Shown: one piece after another, positions 12,768-23,700 of the stretch
Numbering within the stretch: position 1 is the stretch's first letter
How the letters are laid out: each line of letters starts with the position of its first letter
Assembly: GCA_914767715.1 (NCBI GenBank)
Contig: OU612068.1
Span: 34,658,001 to 34,722,000 of the forward strand
From: Membranipora membranacea
Lineage: Eukaryota > Bryozoa > Gymnolaemata > Cheilostomatida > Membraniporidae
Reading direction: 5' to 3'
DNA length: 64,000 bases
Notes under the pieces: model-generated
Told to the model about the DNA's origin: nothing
The model's input: only the letters and a program-made list of their open reading frames with translations
The model's database searches: none
Program-made: the position numbers and the translations under genes

Positions 12768-13808
12768 TATGCCTGTCCTCATATTACTTTTTATATCACA
12801 CCCAATTTCAGTTTCACATAGATATTCGCTTCCATTGAATTTTAAAACTATGTACCAAAAATTTGTTTATCTTATTTAATTATCTGTATTCGTCAACACC
12901 AAAACTACCTAATACTGTAAAGTTTGAACCAGCCAGTTGTCGAGTGTACAATATATCGTTTGTATGGTAAAGTTGTGCAGTCGTACAGCTGTGTTATATA
13001 ACTCTACCCAAACATCGGAGCTTGTGTAGATTCTGATAGGAGAGATAGCTGGCCTAGGGAATAGGAACACCATCAGTGGAGAGTGTATATAATGTGATAA
13101 TAAACACTCCAATTGTCAAATCAAATATTGTTTCAGTACTCAATTATCGAGTGTGTTTTGTTCTTCTGTCTGAATTTAGAGGGGAATGCAGGACAAGAAG
13201 AGCTCTTGAGGCGAGATATGTCTGTGACACTTAGAGAACAATGATTCTCTATACCCAGAGCACAAGCATAGTAACAGCCTAGCACCAACACGTCCTTGAC
13301 AAGACAAGCCACCTTTACTTAATGTGATTAGGCACCAGCTAACTTTGTCAATGATAATACTTCGATAAAACAATCCATAAAACAGAACAATATTGCCAAA
13401 CAGAGAGAGAGTAAAATGTTCTAGCCACTTACGAATCACCAAGATGGCTGTCATGCCAGGAGAATACTTTTGTAAAAGCTATCATCATTGCATAGATCTT
13501 ATTCTAGATAGAATAGGAAATGAAAATGTTGGCATTCCATTAATTAATACATTTTACTGCCACAAGCCTACCATTGTATAGATTGAATGTCGGTTTGTAT
13601 AGATAATGTAATGTCATTGGACCTTATGGGCTGTGTGTGTGTGGATCCCGGGCTGCAAAATGTTTCAGTGTGGTGTGAGTAAATCTCCCTCATACATAGT
13701 TGAGATTCTAGACATACATGATTACAATGCTTCTTCACATCACCATGAACTTAGCCAGATATGAGAGTATTATTCTACGGAGGTAGGCCACTGGTAGGAA
13801 CATTAATA
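12768..13808. other. Intergenic region between the unrecognised gene and the first Ig-TIR gene
   Basis: About 1 kb separates the start codon of the unrecognised gene from the stop codon of the first receptor gene; both are on the minus strand. It must hold the promoter of the former and the 3' untranslated region of the latter. The last ~120 bp (13692-13808) resemble 20640-20763 downstream of the second receptor, so the duplicated block extends past the stop codon. No open frame here shows family resemblance. Confidence 0.55.
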
Positions 13809-16800
13809 TCAGATACATCCGTAGGACTTGAGTAATCTCCCCCGTAGCGCCGCGGTGAATCTGTGTTTTATAGATGATGAAGTCACCAGAGCCGGCAAAC
13901 TAACATGTATCCTCTGCCACCTATATTTATCTTTAACATCCCATTTCACAACATCTGCTACTTTGAGTGCACAGCCCACATCATGATACTGTCTGTCTGT
14001 GTGCTCTGTAACAACATTCAATATAGACAAGAGAGATAGAATGGGGAGTTGTCCTTCCAAGAGGTATGGGCACACAACACAAATAATTCATCATCTAGCA
14101 TAAATGGGTTCAGGGAGGGTGGGATGGGAACCCACCCTCCCTGATGGGTTAGACCAGGGAGAATGGTTCATTCTCCATGGTTAGACTCAAAGACTATAGA
14201 CTCATATTAGGTCTATGGTTATGCGTTAGAATAAGATCTGAAATTTGTCATTTCTAAATGAGCAAAATCAATTTCTAACTCAAATACTGTAGTTTGAACT
14301 ATTCTCAATCCTCACCTATTAGTGGTTGGAAATCAATGGGTTCTCGCTCAATAATAATGATTTTCCTGTGATCTGCTAGCGCCACATCCAGAGCATATAT
14401 AACCCAATCCTGTGTCAGCATTTCCTGTGTGAGGAGGAATATTGTCTTCTGACTGCATTCAATCACATCCACATTCTCCTGTCCAACATCTGAAACAAGT
14501 ATGACAGTTTATGGTGTCATTTCAAAATGAAACATAGAGTTGCTCTGAAACACAATCAGGAAAAATGCGGGACAATTTGACGATTTAATGGCTGATGAGA
14601 TTTTCTATGTAGATTACTAACCAAAGAATGCTTACTACAATAGCAAAGGAAACATGTATTTGAAATTGCTTTTATCCAACCTGAGCACTATACTTACTGC
14701 TGCCTATGGCTGAATCTCTAGGCGGTAAGTAGAGTTTATATTGCCAGTTATTCTCTAGTTTGACTAGAAACTCATTTTGGACAAACAACTCCTCACTTTC
14801 TATATCTTGAGCATAGAACAATGCTGCATTGTATCTGAAGTCTGAATCTATTCTACAAAAGGCCGAAGGTCATTAAAGATTGGGAATACACACATCTATA
14901 CCGTACATCCATCTGATCCCCCTTCAACCCGGCAAAATGCAAGCCTGGTATTTTATAGTGTTCAATGGGAATACGCCACAGTACCCATGCTTCCTGCCTG
15001 GTAGCGACCAATCAAAATTCCTCACATGCATATTGTCATTTCTTCCCATGTGATCGATGAATATACTACAATATACATCCCTCAGAGGCTGGTTATATAG
15101 AGAATAACTTACATGTCTTTAGTTACTCCCCATTGATGTTTGAGGCTGTTTAATACGGGTATAATATTGAGATACACTGCCAAAGCAACAGCACATATTG
15201 CAAGGCACAGTGTTAGGACAACTCCTATAGCCACGTATATAATAGTTGGTATCGGATCTGGAAATAATAATAGATCAGATTAGGTTTTATTGTTGTATGA
15301 TGATGTGAATATTTTGTAGTTGCTTTGAAAATTTAGCTTATCTGAGTCAGTTGATCCCCTAAAAATATGATTGTTTTACATTGTTGAAATATGATTTGAA
15401 TAGTTGGGAGTTGCAATTAAAATTTGATATGGATTATACGGAGTATGCATTGCAAGATAATAAAAAGAGATTGGCAAAAACAAAATGCGACAAAAATGAA
15501 TCAGAAAAGATTTTTCTAGACCACATATTTACTGAACAGGCTTTTTCTTGTTACACGGTAGTTTGTGTAAACTTGTGGTATGTCTTTAAGCCTACTACAG
15601 TGACGGCCTGTGCTAGACTTGCGCTTCGGCAGATGTTTGTTTAGTCTATGCTCATACCAGCCGAAAAGCTTGCTACGAAGTTTTGGCACAAAATACTTTG
15701 TCAATAGATGTACACAGCGGATTGAACACTCAATCAAACACAATGCAGATTTTTTAAATTCATTTACTTCGTACAGCAGTGAGAGGCTATCACAAACCTG
15801 TAAGTGGGGCCTTGAGCTTAAAGCCAGTATATCCTGTACATGGAGATCTTAGACTACATGCATTAGTATCATTGTCATAGTATCTAAGCCATGAAACATT
15901 CAGAGATGTTTCATTTGGTAGGGGGATTAACCCTGTATAGTTGACACCACCCTTCTCAGATGTATGTAATGTGACAGTGCTGAGTTTATCCTTGTATACA
16001 GAGGGTATGTCTACCTTTGAAGCTACACATCGATATGTGTTGTTATATAGTTTCTCGGTCATATTAGAGATCCTGAGGGTGGACCTGAGCTCTTGTTTAG
16101 CACTGCAGTAACAAAAATAAAAAAACAAACACATCAATATATTGGTCAATGCTGGGAGAGTTAAGTGTCACTGTATTTTAATAACATAAAATACTGAAAT
16201 ATTCATGTAATTATAAAATACTGAAATATTCATGTAATTAACCCAAGTAAATCTATCTTCAATGGGTTGAATATGGCGTGAACAGTTTTAACTCTGATAA
16301 GGTGAGACAAAACCCCTACTTACTCAGTCACAGCACAGTTTGAGACGCTGTGGGCAGGAAGTGAGCTTATATCTACCATCCCAGCTTCAGTCATGAGGTA
16401 CCAATCAAGTTTGATGACAGCAGACGAGAGCCCCATGTAAGCCACACACGTTATATTCAGAGTTTTACCTTCACCTCTGCGAATAGTACCGTTAGTATTC
16501 TCCAATGAGACCAAAGGGTCCGAACCCAAGAGTGTAGATTCATCTGTGCAACAGAAAATGACCAAATAAATACAGCCACAATACGTTCGTATGGTTATTC
16601 TAAAGACCAAGCTTGTCAGTGCAACACCATCAGCTACAACCCACTTGTACACCATATGTGAGTACTAATGCAATCCATAATTTTTTACCCAGGAGAACAA
16701 TTGAGTTAGTATACCGTAAAAATGTCGCATTACTAAAGCAGTACTAGCTGCATGACTATAAAATGCCTAAGTCGGTGGGAAGTCTACATGTCCTAAGTAA

Positions 16801-19142
16801 TGAGCCACCATCTCCTGATGTTGATAGGATTGGTATGCTATGCTTGATGTATTATGGTCTGTGCAGTGCAAACGTGAATTCGTATGGTGGAAGCTGATAA
16901 CTAAGGAAACTGGGGTTTTCCACTGATGTACTCTAGACCATAACAACTCATTGTCAAGTTCACATATACTGTGGTAGCATAAATAGTAGGTATTTGATTA
17001 GTCACGGATATTCGAAGTATAGCTAGGCACAAGCTCCTGTCATAGGCGTCAACCAGATAGGCCCTAACTTAGGTCCACCAGTTGAAATGAGATGCCAATA
17101 TTTTAAGTCTTCAACTCCTAAGTGGCCTTTTATAATAAGCTCTAACAAGTTTGAGTTACCCAGAATTATGACTTTGTACAGTATATCCAGGATCTGCTCA
17201 TGTTTATTAATTACTATTAATGGGAGGCGAATCATGTATTGACTTTACCTTACCTAGGTAGAGTTCGTATCTCATAACAGTTGTTTGTGTCTCACATAAG
17301 AAGTTTTCACAAATATTGCCAGTTTCACAAAAGGAGAGTGCTCTAGCGAAGTCTGTATACAGTACACAATTCTTTGGATCATCTGCGAAATACTGATCGG
17401 ATATCTGTGGGTCAATTTCTAACTCTGCAGAGAAAAATAGCAGCCAAAATCCTGTGATTATAAAGTCATAAATTTTTCGTTTCTTCATGCTGGGCTGGTG
17501 AAAGGAGAAATATAAGTGTTTAATATTTCATAATAAAAAAATAACCATTTATATATAATATATAGCCTATGGTGTAAGTTTAAAATTCTCAGTTTGCAAC
17601 AACACAATTGAATAACTCACTCTCAATTGTTTTAGATGTTTAGAGTTAGCGCTCCATCGAAATGTTTTGTCTACACTGTACCTGTTTCAATGCTACATAA
17701 AAGTACGGGCTGAGCAAAATAGAGCAATCTATTGCTTTAACATATGAGTGGATTAGATGTATACATACTGTCACCATTCTGCCACCAGCGACATGAGACA
17801 TCATCAGGGTGCGGCCTACCATTTAATTCTGGGATACATGGTAGGGTCTTAAATCCCTCTTCTTCTACACTCACTACATGACCATCTCTATATAGGTAAT
17901 CTACACACAGATAAGAGTCATGATGAGGAATTATAAAAAATTCATATGCCATGTACAATCCAGAGATGAAAGAAATCAAAAATGCTGGTCAAGAATCTGA
18001 GTTATAAGTTGTACTGGCGCACCAAAACTTTGCCTCATGAGCAAAGAAAGAGATAGAGATGATAAATAGGGCAGAAGATAATGATATAAATAAGAAATTA
18101 ATCACAAGCGAATTACCATAAAATTTAGCTATCTAAAATTCACCATAGTTGGAGAACAATTTTTTGTCATGTAAATTGCTCGGTTTTCAGCTCAGCCCAG
18201 TGATTAAAGTAAAGAGTTTAATCTCAATGTTAGATGTGCAATATCTACTACTATAAGAAAGCTTCTAGATATTTATTTCTTTTGTTTTGCATGAGAAGCA
18301 AGGTGAGATGTAGATACTTGGGGGAGAATCATTTACCATATTTTGTGTTTTTTATGAGAACAATGTGTGGAGTTTAATATATTGAATAGTGGTGTATTTT
18401 ATTAGCCTAACCGGAGAAGTTTGATATCTCCTCCCATTCACTCATCAGTCATCCAGTTAGCTACTCTAACCCTATTTCTCACATTTCCAGATCCAGAGTT
18501 CTGTCAGTGATCTCGTACGCAGCACCAAGTTGGTTCCCATACTTATCAAAAGGGGACAAAGAGATTCTTGAACGACTACAGAAGTTATGTCTCAGGGTTA
18601 TTTTGCCATGTTAGAACATTATGATGAGCGTCTTGTAGCATTAAATTTAACAGAACTAAGTGTTTATCTGGACATATGCTGCCTAAAGTATGTCAATAAT
18701 GTGAGAAAGAACACCAGCCATCCACATCACCATCATATACATCACCTAGCAACAAATGACAGGCACCATCATAAAACCACAACCCTCCCTAAATCCAATA
18801 CTGCTCTTTGCAGAAAAAGCCTTTTTTATAAATACTCATAAATACGTCAATGCCTTCTTATTGCTTCTTTTGTTTTTTGTTTTCACATGGTCTTATTTGC
18901 TTCATGCATTGATCGGTGGTTAATAAAAGTTCATAATAACTACAAAGTGGTTTTTTTTCCTACTGTTAAAGGCTACGGTTGGGTAGTGGGACGTTCCATT
19001 GGTAGATCATACCGTAGTTGCTGGTTGCGACACCATCAACATGTCGCAGACACTGTGACGACAGAAACTGGTCCTCATCGGCATCAGCAGATAACTCTCC
19101 AGGCATCATGAGAAGATAAATTAATATCACGTTGACGATCAT
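13809..19142 (-). CDS. Ig-TIR receptor, copy 1 (IL-1R/Toll-like)
   Basis: Exons: 19013-19142, 17769-17900, 17254-17424, 16324-16543, 15798-16102, 15113-15257, 14698-14852, 14316-14489, 13809-14005 (542 residues). Residues 1-~30 form a signal peptide (MIVNVILIYLL core). Exons 2-3 (44-144) are a first Ig-like segment (LPCIP, CRWWQNG, RYELYL as in IL-1R domain 1). Exons 4-5 (145-319) hold a clear Ig domain (ITC, DWYLM, NNTYRCVAS) with many N-glycosylation sites. Exon 6 carries the membrane span (~325-348). Exons 7-9 are a TIR domain: box 1 YNAALFY, box 2 LPPRDSAIG, then FLLTQEML and the box-3 region RWQRIHVSLP. Such receptors sit at the cell surface and signal through TIR-TIR contacts, classically in innate immunity; the ligand is unknown. 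Box 2 lacks the Toll-type proline. All phases close and there is no internal stop. A near-identical copy lies 1.6 kb upstream. Confidence 0.9.
14111..14143. mobile_element. 33-bp palindromic micro-insertion with 7-bp direct repeats
   Basis: Arms CAGGGAGGGTGGG and CCCACCCTCCCTG (13 bp, perfect) surround a 7-bp spacer. ATGGGTT occurs immediately outside on both sides (14104-14110 and 14144-14150), as a target-site duplication would. It lies in intron 8 of receptor copy 1. The aligned intron of copy 2 has no such hairpin. The same arms recur at 59025-59056. It resembles a transposon reduced to its two terminal inverted repeats; the superfamily is not determinable. Confidence 0.75.
14155..14179. 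mobile_element. 25-bp palindromic micro-insertion, adjacent to the previous one
   Basis: CAGGGAGAATG, then GTT, then CATTCTCCATG is an inverted repeat with one mismatch. GTTAGAC lies directly outside on both sides (14148-14154 and 14180-14186); one base shift gives an 8-bp repeat, GGTTAGAC. Its left direct repeat overlaps the right direct repeat of the neighbouring 33-bp insertion, so one landed in the flank of the other. It is absent from the paralogous intron of copy 2. Confidence 0.65.
18489..18841 (+). pseudogene. Decayed non-LTR retrotransposon reverse-transcriptase tail
   Basis: On the plus strand, antisense to the host gene and inside its first intron, one frame reads VISYAAPSWFPYLSKGDKEI and continues through LERLQKLCLRVIL. 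A second frame then reads HYDERLVALNLTELSVYLD and ends in a His-rich stretch. This order (YAAPSWFP, then LQKLCLRVI, then ERLxxLNLxxLxxxxD, then HHHH) is typical of the C-terminal end of reverse transcriptases of CR1/Jockey-type elements. A frameshift near 18595 separates the parts and neither end of the element is recognisable, so it is a dead fragment. Confidence 0.7.
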
Positions 19143-20763
19143 CAGTATTTTACAGCCTTGATTAAACAAAAACACGGGCCAGAGGCTTGAACATAACATA
19201 TTCTTATTGTCAGCAACAGTTCATCCTTACTAATGTTGACGGCCAACAACCCGCAACACTACCCATGTTTAAATAGTTAACACTTACTAGTTAGATTATC
19301 CTCTATATAATTCCCTATTTTAACTCATAACATAGAAGCATGGCAGCACACGATTATGAGAGCAGTAAAGTCAAAACATAAAAATATGTATTACCTTTGT
19401 TATGAACTGGAAATATTTTCATAACATTCAAAATTTATAATTGCCCCATCCGAGTGAGATGTATTGAGTGTTGGAGTGGCTCGATCACCGGACTGTACAA
19501 ACTTCACTCCCGGGCTGTGCTGAAGGTGCTGCAGGATACAATGTTATACCTGATAATAGATACTGGCCTTCTTTAGTTGAGTCAGCGGGCAGAACAGTCA
19601 GGAGTACTGCGGTACTGCTACACTTATCCCTTCATCTGAGTTAACCAAAGATGTATAAAATGGAGTCAACTACTCTCATTTGAGCAGCTACTAAAAGCAA
19701 AATAAGTTGGGCACTATTATCGAAGCATGACTGTAATAGATTATGATCATATGATGGGGTCATTAATCTTTCTTAGCACCGGAAGAGATTTGTAACAAGA
19801 AGAAAGTAGCAGGTTTCGCTATGTTATGCATCATTGAGTGTTTACGAATTGAGATGGTGCAATCTATGTGTAAATAAATAAACTTTTTGTGGTTGATGTA
19901 AAATGAACTCATGACAGATGTAATAGCAATATTTAATGTTATGTTGAAAACAGGCCGAGTTATTTGTACCATAAGAGGCATCATTTGGTAACATCTCTCA
20001 AAAAATTGATCAACATATACTTTTACATACAGAGACATATCACTTCCTGTATTATAATCAGGTTGTGAATTATGTAAGTTATTAGTCAGGTTGTGCAGCA
20101 CTTTATAGTAAAAATTTACAATTTATTTAAGTTCTGCTGAAAGTGAAGGTGAGTCGATAGGCACAAGATCACTGTGATTGCCGACAGTATGACTGTCTCG
20201 AGAGTGAAGAGTCACACTACATAATTATATATTATATATTTGGAAGGTGAGACTACACTTGACCACGCTTTATGATTAGCAACAGCTAATTCAGTAAACA
20301 GTAGTGGGATGAAAACAAAGTTAACATATCATTGAGTATCATTGTCATCAAAAGGAGATCCAGATAGGATTCAGCTGCGTACAAATCACCAGAAGAGTAT
20401 TTAATGTAATGGCAAACGTCGTTGCACAGAGGGTTTTTGAAGATAAAATACACAATGAAGTCGGTGGCATTCTTATAATTAAAGTTTTCTGCTGCGGTTA
20501 TCATCTAACACAGGCTTGCATAGATACATTCATATCATTGGAAGTATTGGGCAGGGTGTATGGATCCCTAAAAGATAATTCTGTCTGTTGTTAACGAAAG
20601 AGAGAATTGTCAGAGCAGAGATGAGTAGGTCAGGCTCATACACGGTTGAGATTCTAGATGTACACGCTTACTATGCTCCTTCGGGTCACTTATAGTATAG
20701 TTTAATCAAAGAGAATAATACAAAGGAGATTAACCACAGCTATACGTGGTAGTGTCAGTAATA
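19143..20763. other. Region between the two Ig-TIR genes
   Basis: This holds the 5' flank of copy 1 and the 3' flank of copy 2. The stretch 19685-19732 is conserved upstream of copy 2 as well. The segment 20640-20690 matches the 3' flank of copy 1. Two minus-strand ORFs (19763-20101, 20286-20504) have no recognisable motif, and I do not call them genes. Confidence 0.6.
19685..19732 (-). promoter_or_regulatory. Conserved upstream block of copy 1
   Basis: About 48 bp containing GCTACTAAAAGC and CGAAGCATGACT match the block at 28301-28349 with few differences. They lie ~0.54 kb upstream of the copy 1 start codon and ~0.77 kb upstream of the copy 2 start codon, in the same orientation. The surrounding sequence is much less alike, which suggests retained promoter or 5' leader sequence. 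Function is inferred only from conservation between paralogues. Confidence 0.45.
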
Positions 20764-23700
20764 TCAGATACATCCGCAGGACTTGAGTAATCTCCCCCGT
20801 AGCGCCGCGGTGATTCTGTGTTTTATAGATGTTGATGTCACCAGAGCCGGCATACTAACGTGTATCCTCTGCCACCGATACTTATCTTTAACATCCCATT
20901 TCACGACATCTGCTACTTTGAGTGCACAGCCCACATCGTGATACTGTCTTTCTGTGTGCTCTGTAACAACGTCAATATAAACAAGAAAGATTTAATGGGG
21001 AGTTGTCCGTCTAAGAGGTATGGGCACACAACTCAGATAATTTATCATCTAGCATGAAAGAGTTATGCACATACACTCATTTTAGGTCTATGGCAGGAGT
21101 GCTCAAACTATGGTTCGTGGGCCAAATTTGGCCCACTTGCCATTTTTAGGTGGCCCACTTGCCCATATTAAAACTCACCCGTTGCGACTAGTTTATTGAG
21201 GCTGAAAGTTTACTCATGGCCAAAACACGCATCAATCATACACTCATTGGTGACAACAGTGCTAAGTATGCATATGAGGAAACATGAGGATCTGAATGAA
21301 TCTGTTACAGCTACACTATACAATACAGCTAACAGAACTGAGCTAATCCCTGCAGTGAGTGGCCTATGAAGATCAAAAAAACTTTCGCGCTTCGCGTTGA
21401 TCTGGGGTTCAATAATACACTCAATACGCCCCTGACTGATAGCCTGCTTGCTTGGCGCAAAAAAGTCTGGCCCACCTCAATATGCTAATTTTTAAAAGCG
21501 GCCCACTGGCAAAATAGTTTGAGCACCCCTGGTCTATGGTTGTGCATCGCAACGCCATCTAAAATTCGTCATTTTTAAATGACCAAGATCAAACTCAAAT
21601 TCTGCAGTTTGAATTACCCCGAATCCTCACCTATTAGTGGCTGAAAATCAATGGGTTCTCGCTCAATAATAATGATTTTCCTGTGATCTGCTAGCGCCAC
21701 ATCCAGAGCATATATAACCCAATCCTGTGTCAGCATTTCCTGTGTGAGGAGGAATATTGTCTTCTGACTGCATTCAATCACATCCACATTCTCCTGTGCA
21801 ACATCTGAAACAAGTTGTTCATGGTAAATGGTTTGTTACTGCTTTGTCATGTTTTTATTAGGTAGATATCAACCACAGAAACTTCACTACAAGAGCAATT
21901 GAAACATGTATTTGAAATGCTTTTATATAACCTGAGCACTTATACCAATGACTTGCTTATACTTACTGCTGCCTATAGCTGCATCTCTAGGCGGTAAGTA
22001 GAGTTTATATTGCCAGTTATTCTCTAGTTTGACTAGAAACTCATTTTGGACAAACAACTCCTCACTTTCTATATCTTGAGCATAGAACAATGCTGCATTG
22101 TATCTGAAGTCTGAGTTGACGCTACAAATACACCAATTGTCATTGGAGTTGGGAAAAATTGCTGTCTTGACAAGCTTAGTCATACTTGTCAAAGTCAGGC
22201 TAACCTATGGTACTTCACATCTAATCCTTTTACTATCCAGCATAATGCAAGCCTTGTCTTCTGATGTGTTTAACGGGCATATGCCACAGTATGATTGTGT
22301 AGCCCGACAGCCTGCCCAGGCTAATGATTATGGTCATGCAAGTTGCCCGATTTTTGGAGCTTGTGAGACTTTTGTTCTTAAGAGATGGAAACATTTTGAA
22401 TGTGAGGGGGAGGATTTGTGAAACAAACCTGTGAACATGAATTGGGCCCAGGTCCTCAAGCTTGGTACCTAGAGATGTGATCAATTATTCTATCATTCAT
22501 CAAGGCCCACCACCTGCTTGATGCCCATCAACTTATAAATATGTATTTATATGTTCATGCCATTTCTTATCATATGATCATCTATGAAGCTGTATTTTAT
22601 ATTTTTAAATTTTAAATTGTGAGATTGAGAGCAAATGTCAGAGCTGCATAGTTATTACGATGCAGCACTATTACACTCCAGCACTGATTGAATAGAGAAC
22701 AACTTACAGGTCTTTAGTTACTCCCCACTGATGTTTGAGGCTGTTTAATACGGGTATAATATTGAGATAGACTGCCAAAGCAACAGCACATATCACACAG
22801 CACAGTGTTAGGACAACTCCTATGGCCACGTATATACCAATTGGTATCGGAACTGGAAATTAGATTAGATAAGATATGTTTTGATTGTTATATGATAATG
22901 AGAATACTTTGTAGTTGCAATTAAAATTTAACATCAAAATTTGCCAAGTAACATTTCATACTCATTCCTTATATGAGGCATTATGCTACAAAATGCTTTG
23001 TCAAAGAGAATAAAACACCAGGAGAGGCTATCACGTACCTGTAAATGGGGCCTTGAGCTCGACACTAATATAGCCTGTACATGGAGATCTCAGACTACAT
23101 GCATTAGTATCATTGTCATAGTATCTAAGCCATGAAACATTCAGAGATGTTTCATTTGGTAGGGGGATTAACCCTGTATAGTTGACACCACCCTTCCTAG
23201 ATGTATGTAATGTTAGAGTGCTGAGTTTATCTTTGTATACAGAGGGTATGTCTACCTTTGAAGCTACACATCGATATGTGTTGTTATATAGATTCTCGGT
23301 CATATTAGAGATCCTGAGGGTGGACCTGAGCTCTTGTTTAGCACTGCAGTATCAAAAATTAAACTCAATAAATATTGGTCAAAACCAAGCGAGTAAAGTA
23401 ACAATAATAATATAAGCTTACTCTGTGATAATCTACTAAAATATCCATCAATCTAGAACATAAATGATAACTTCACTAATTTGAATATTGGTGAATTTTG
23501 ATTTTTCAAATACTTCATATTAAAAAATTAAAAAAACCTGATCTAGGGTCTCATGTGCTCAACTAAACAGAAAGTTTCCAAAGGAGCACTTCAAACTTCA
23601 AGTCGATCTAAGCGGATTTCAGAGTAGAGTTTGAAACAATTTATCAAGAAAAAAGAAAGTGAAAACAAAACTACTTACTGAGTCACAGCACAGTTTGAGA

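Larger units (their letters stand above)
13809..14852 (-). other. TIR domain exons of copy 1
   Basis: Exons 7-9 encode the cytoplasmic signalling domain (residues ~368-542). The phase 1 and 2 junctions split it into box 1-2, the central helices and the C-terminal box-3 part. Exon 8 differs from its counterpart in copy 2 at only three of 174 bases, one of them changing Gly to Ala. Confidence 0.88.

Noticed and set aside
20860-21057. Plus-strand ORF of 65 codons
   Set aside because: Antisense to exon 9 of Ig-TIR copy 2.
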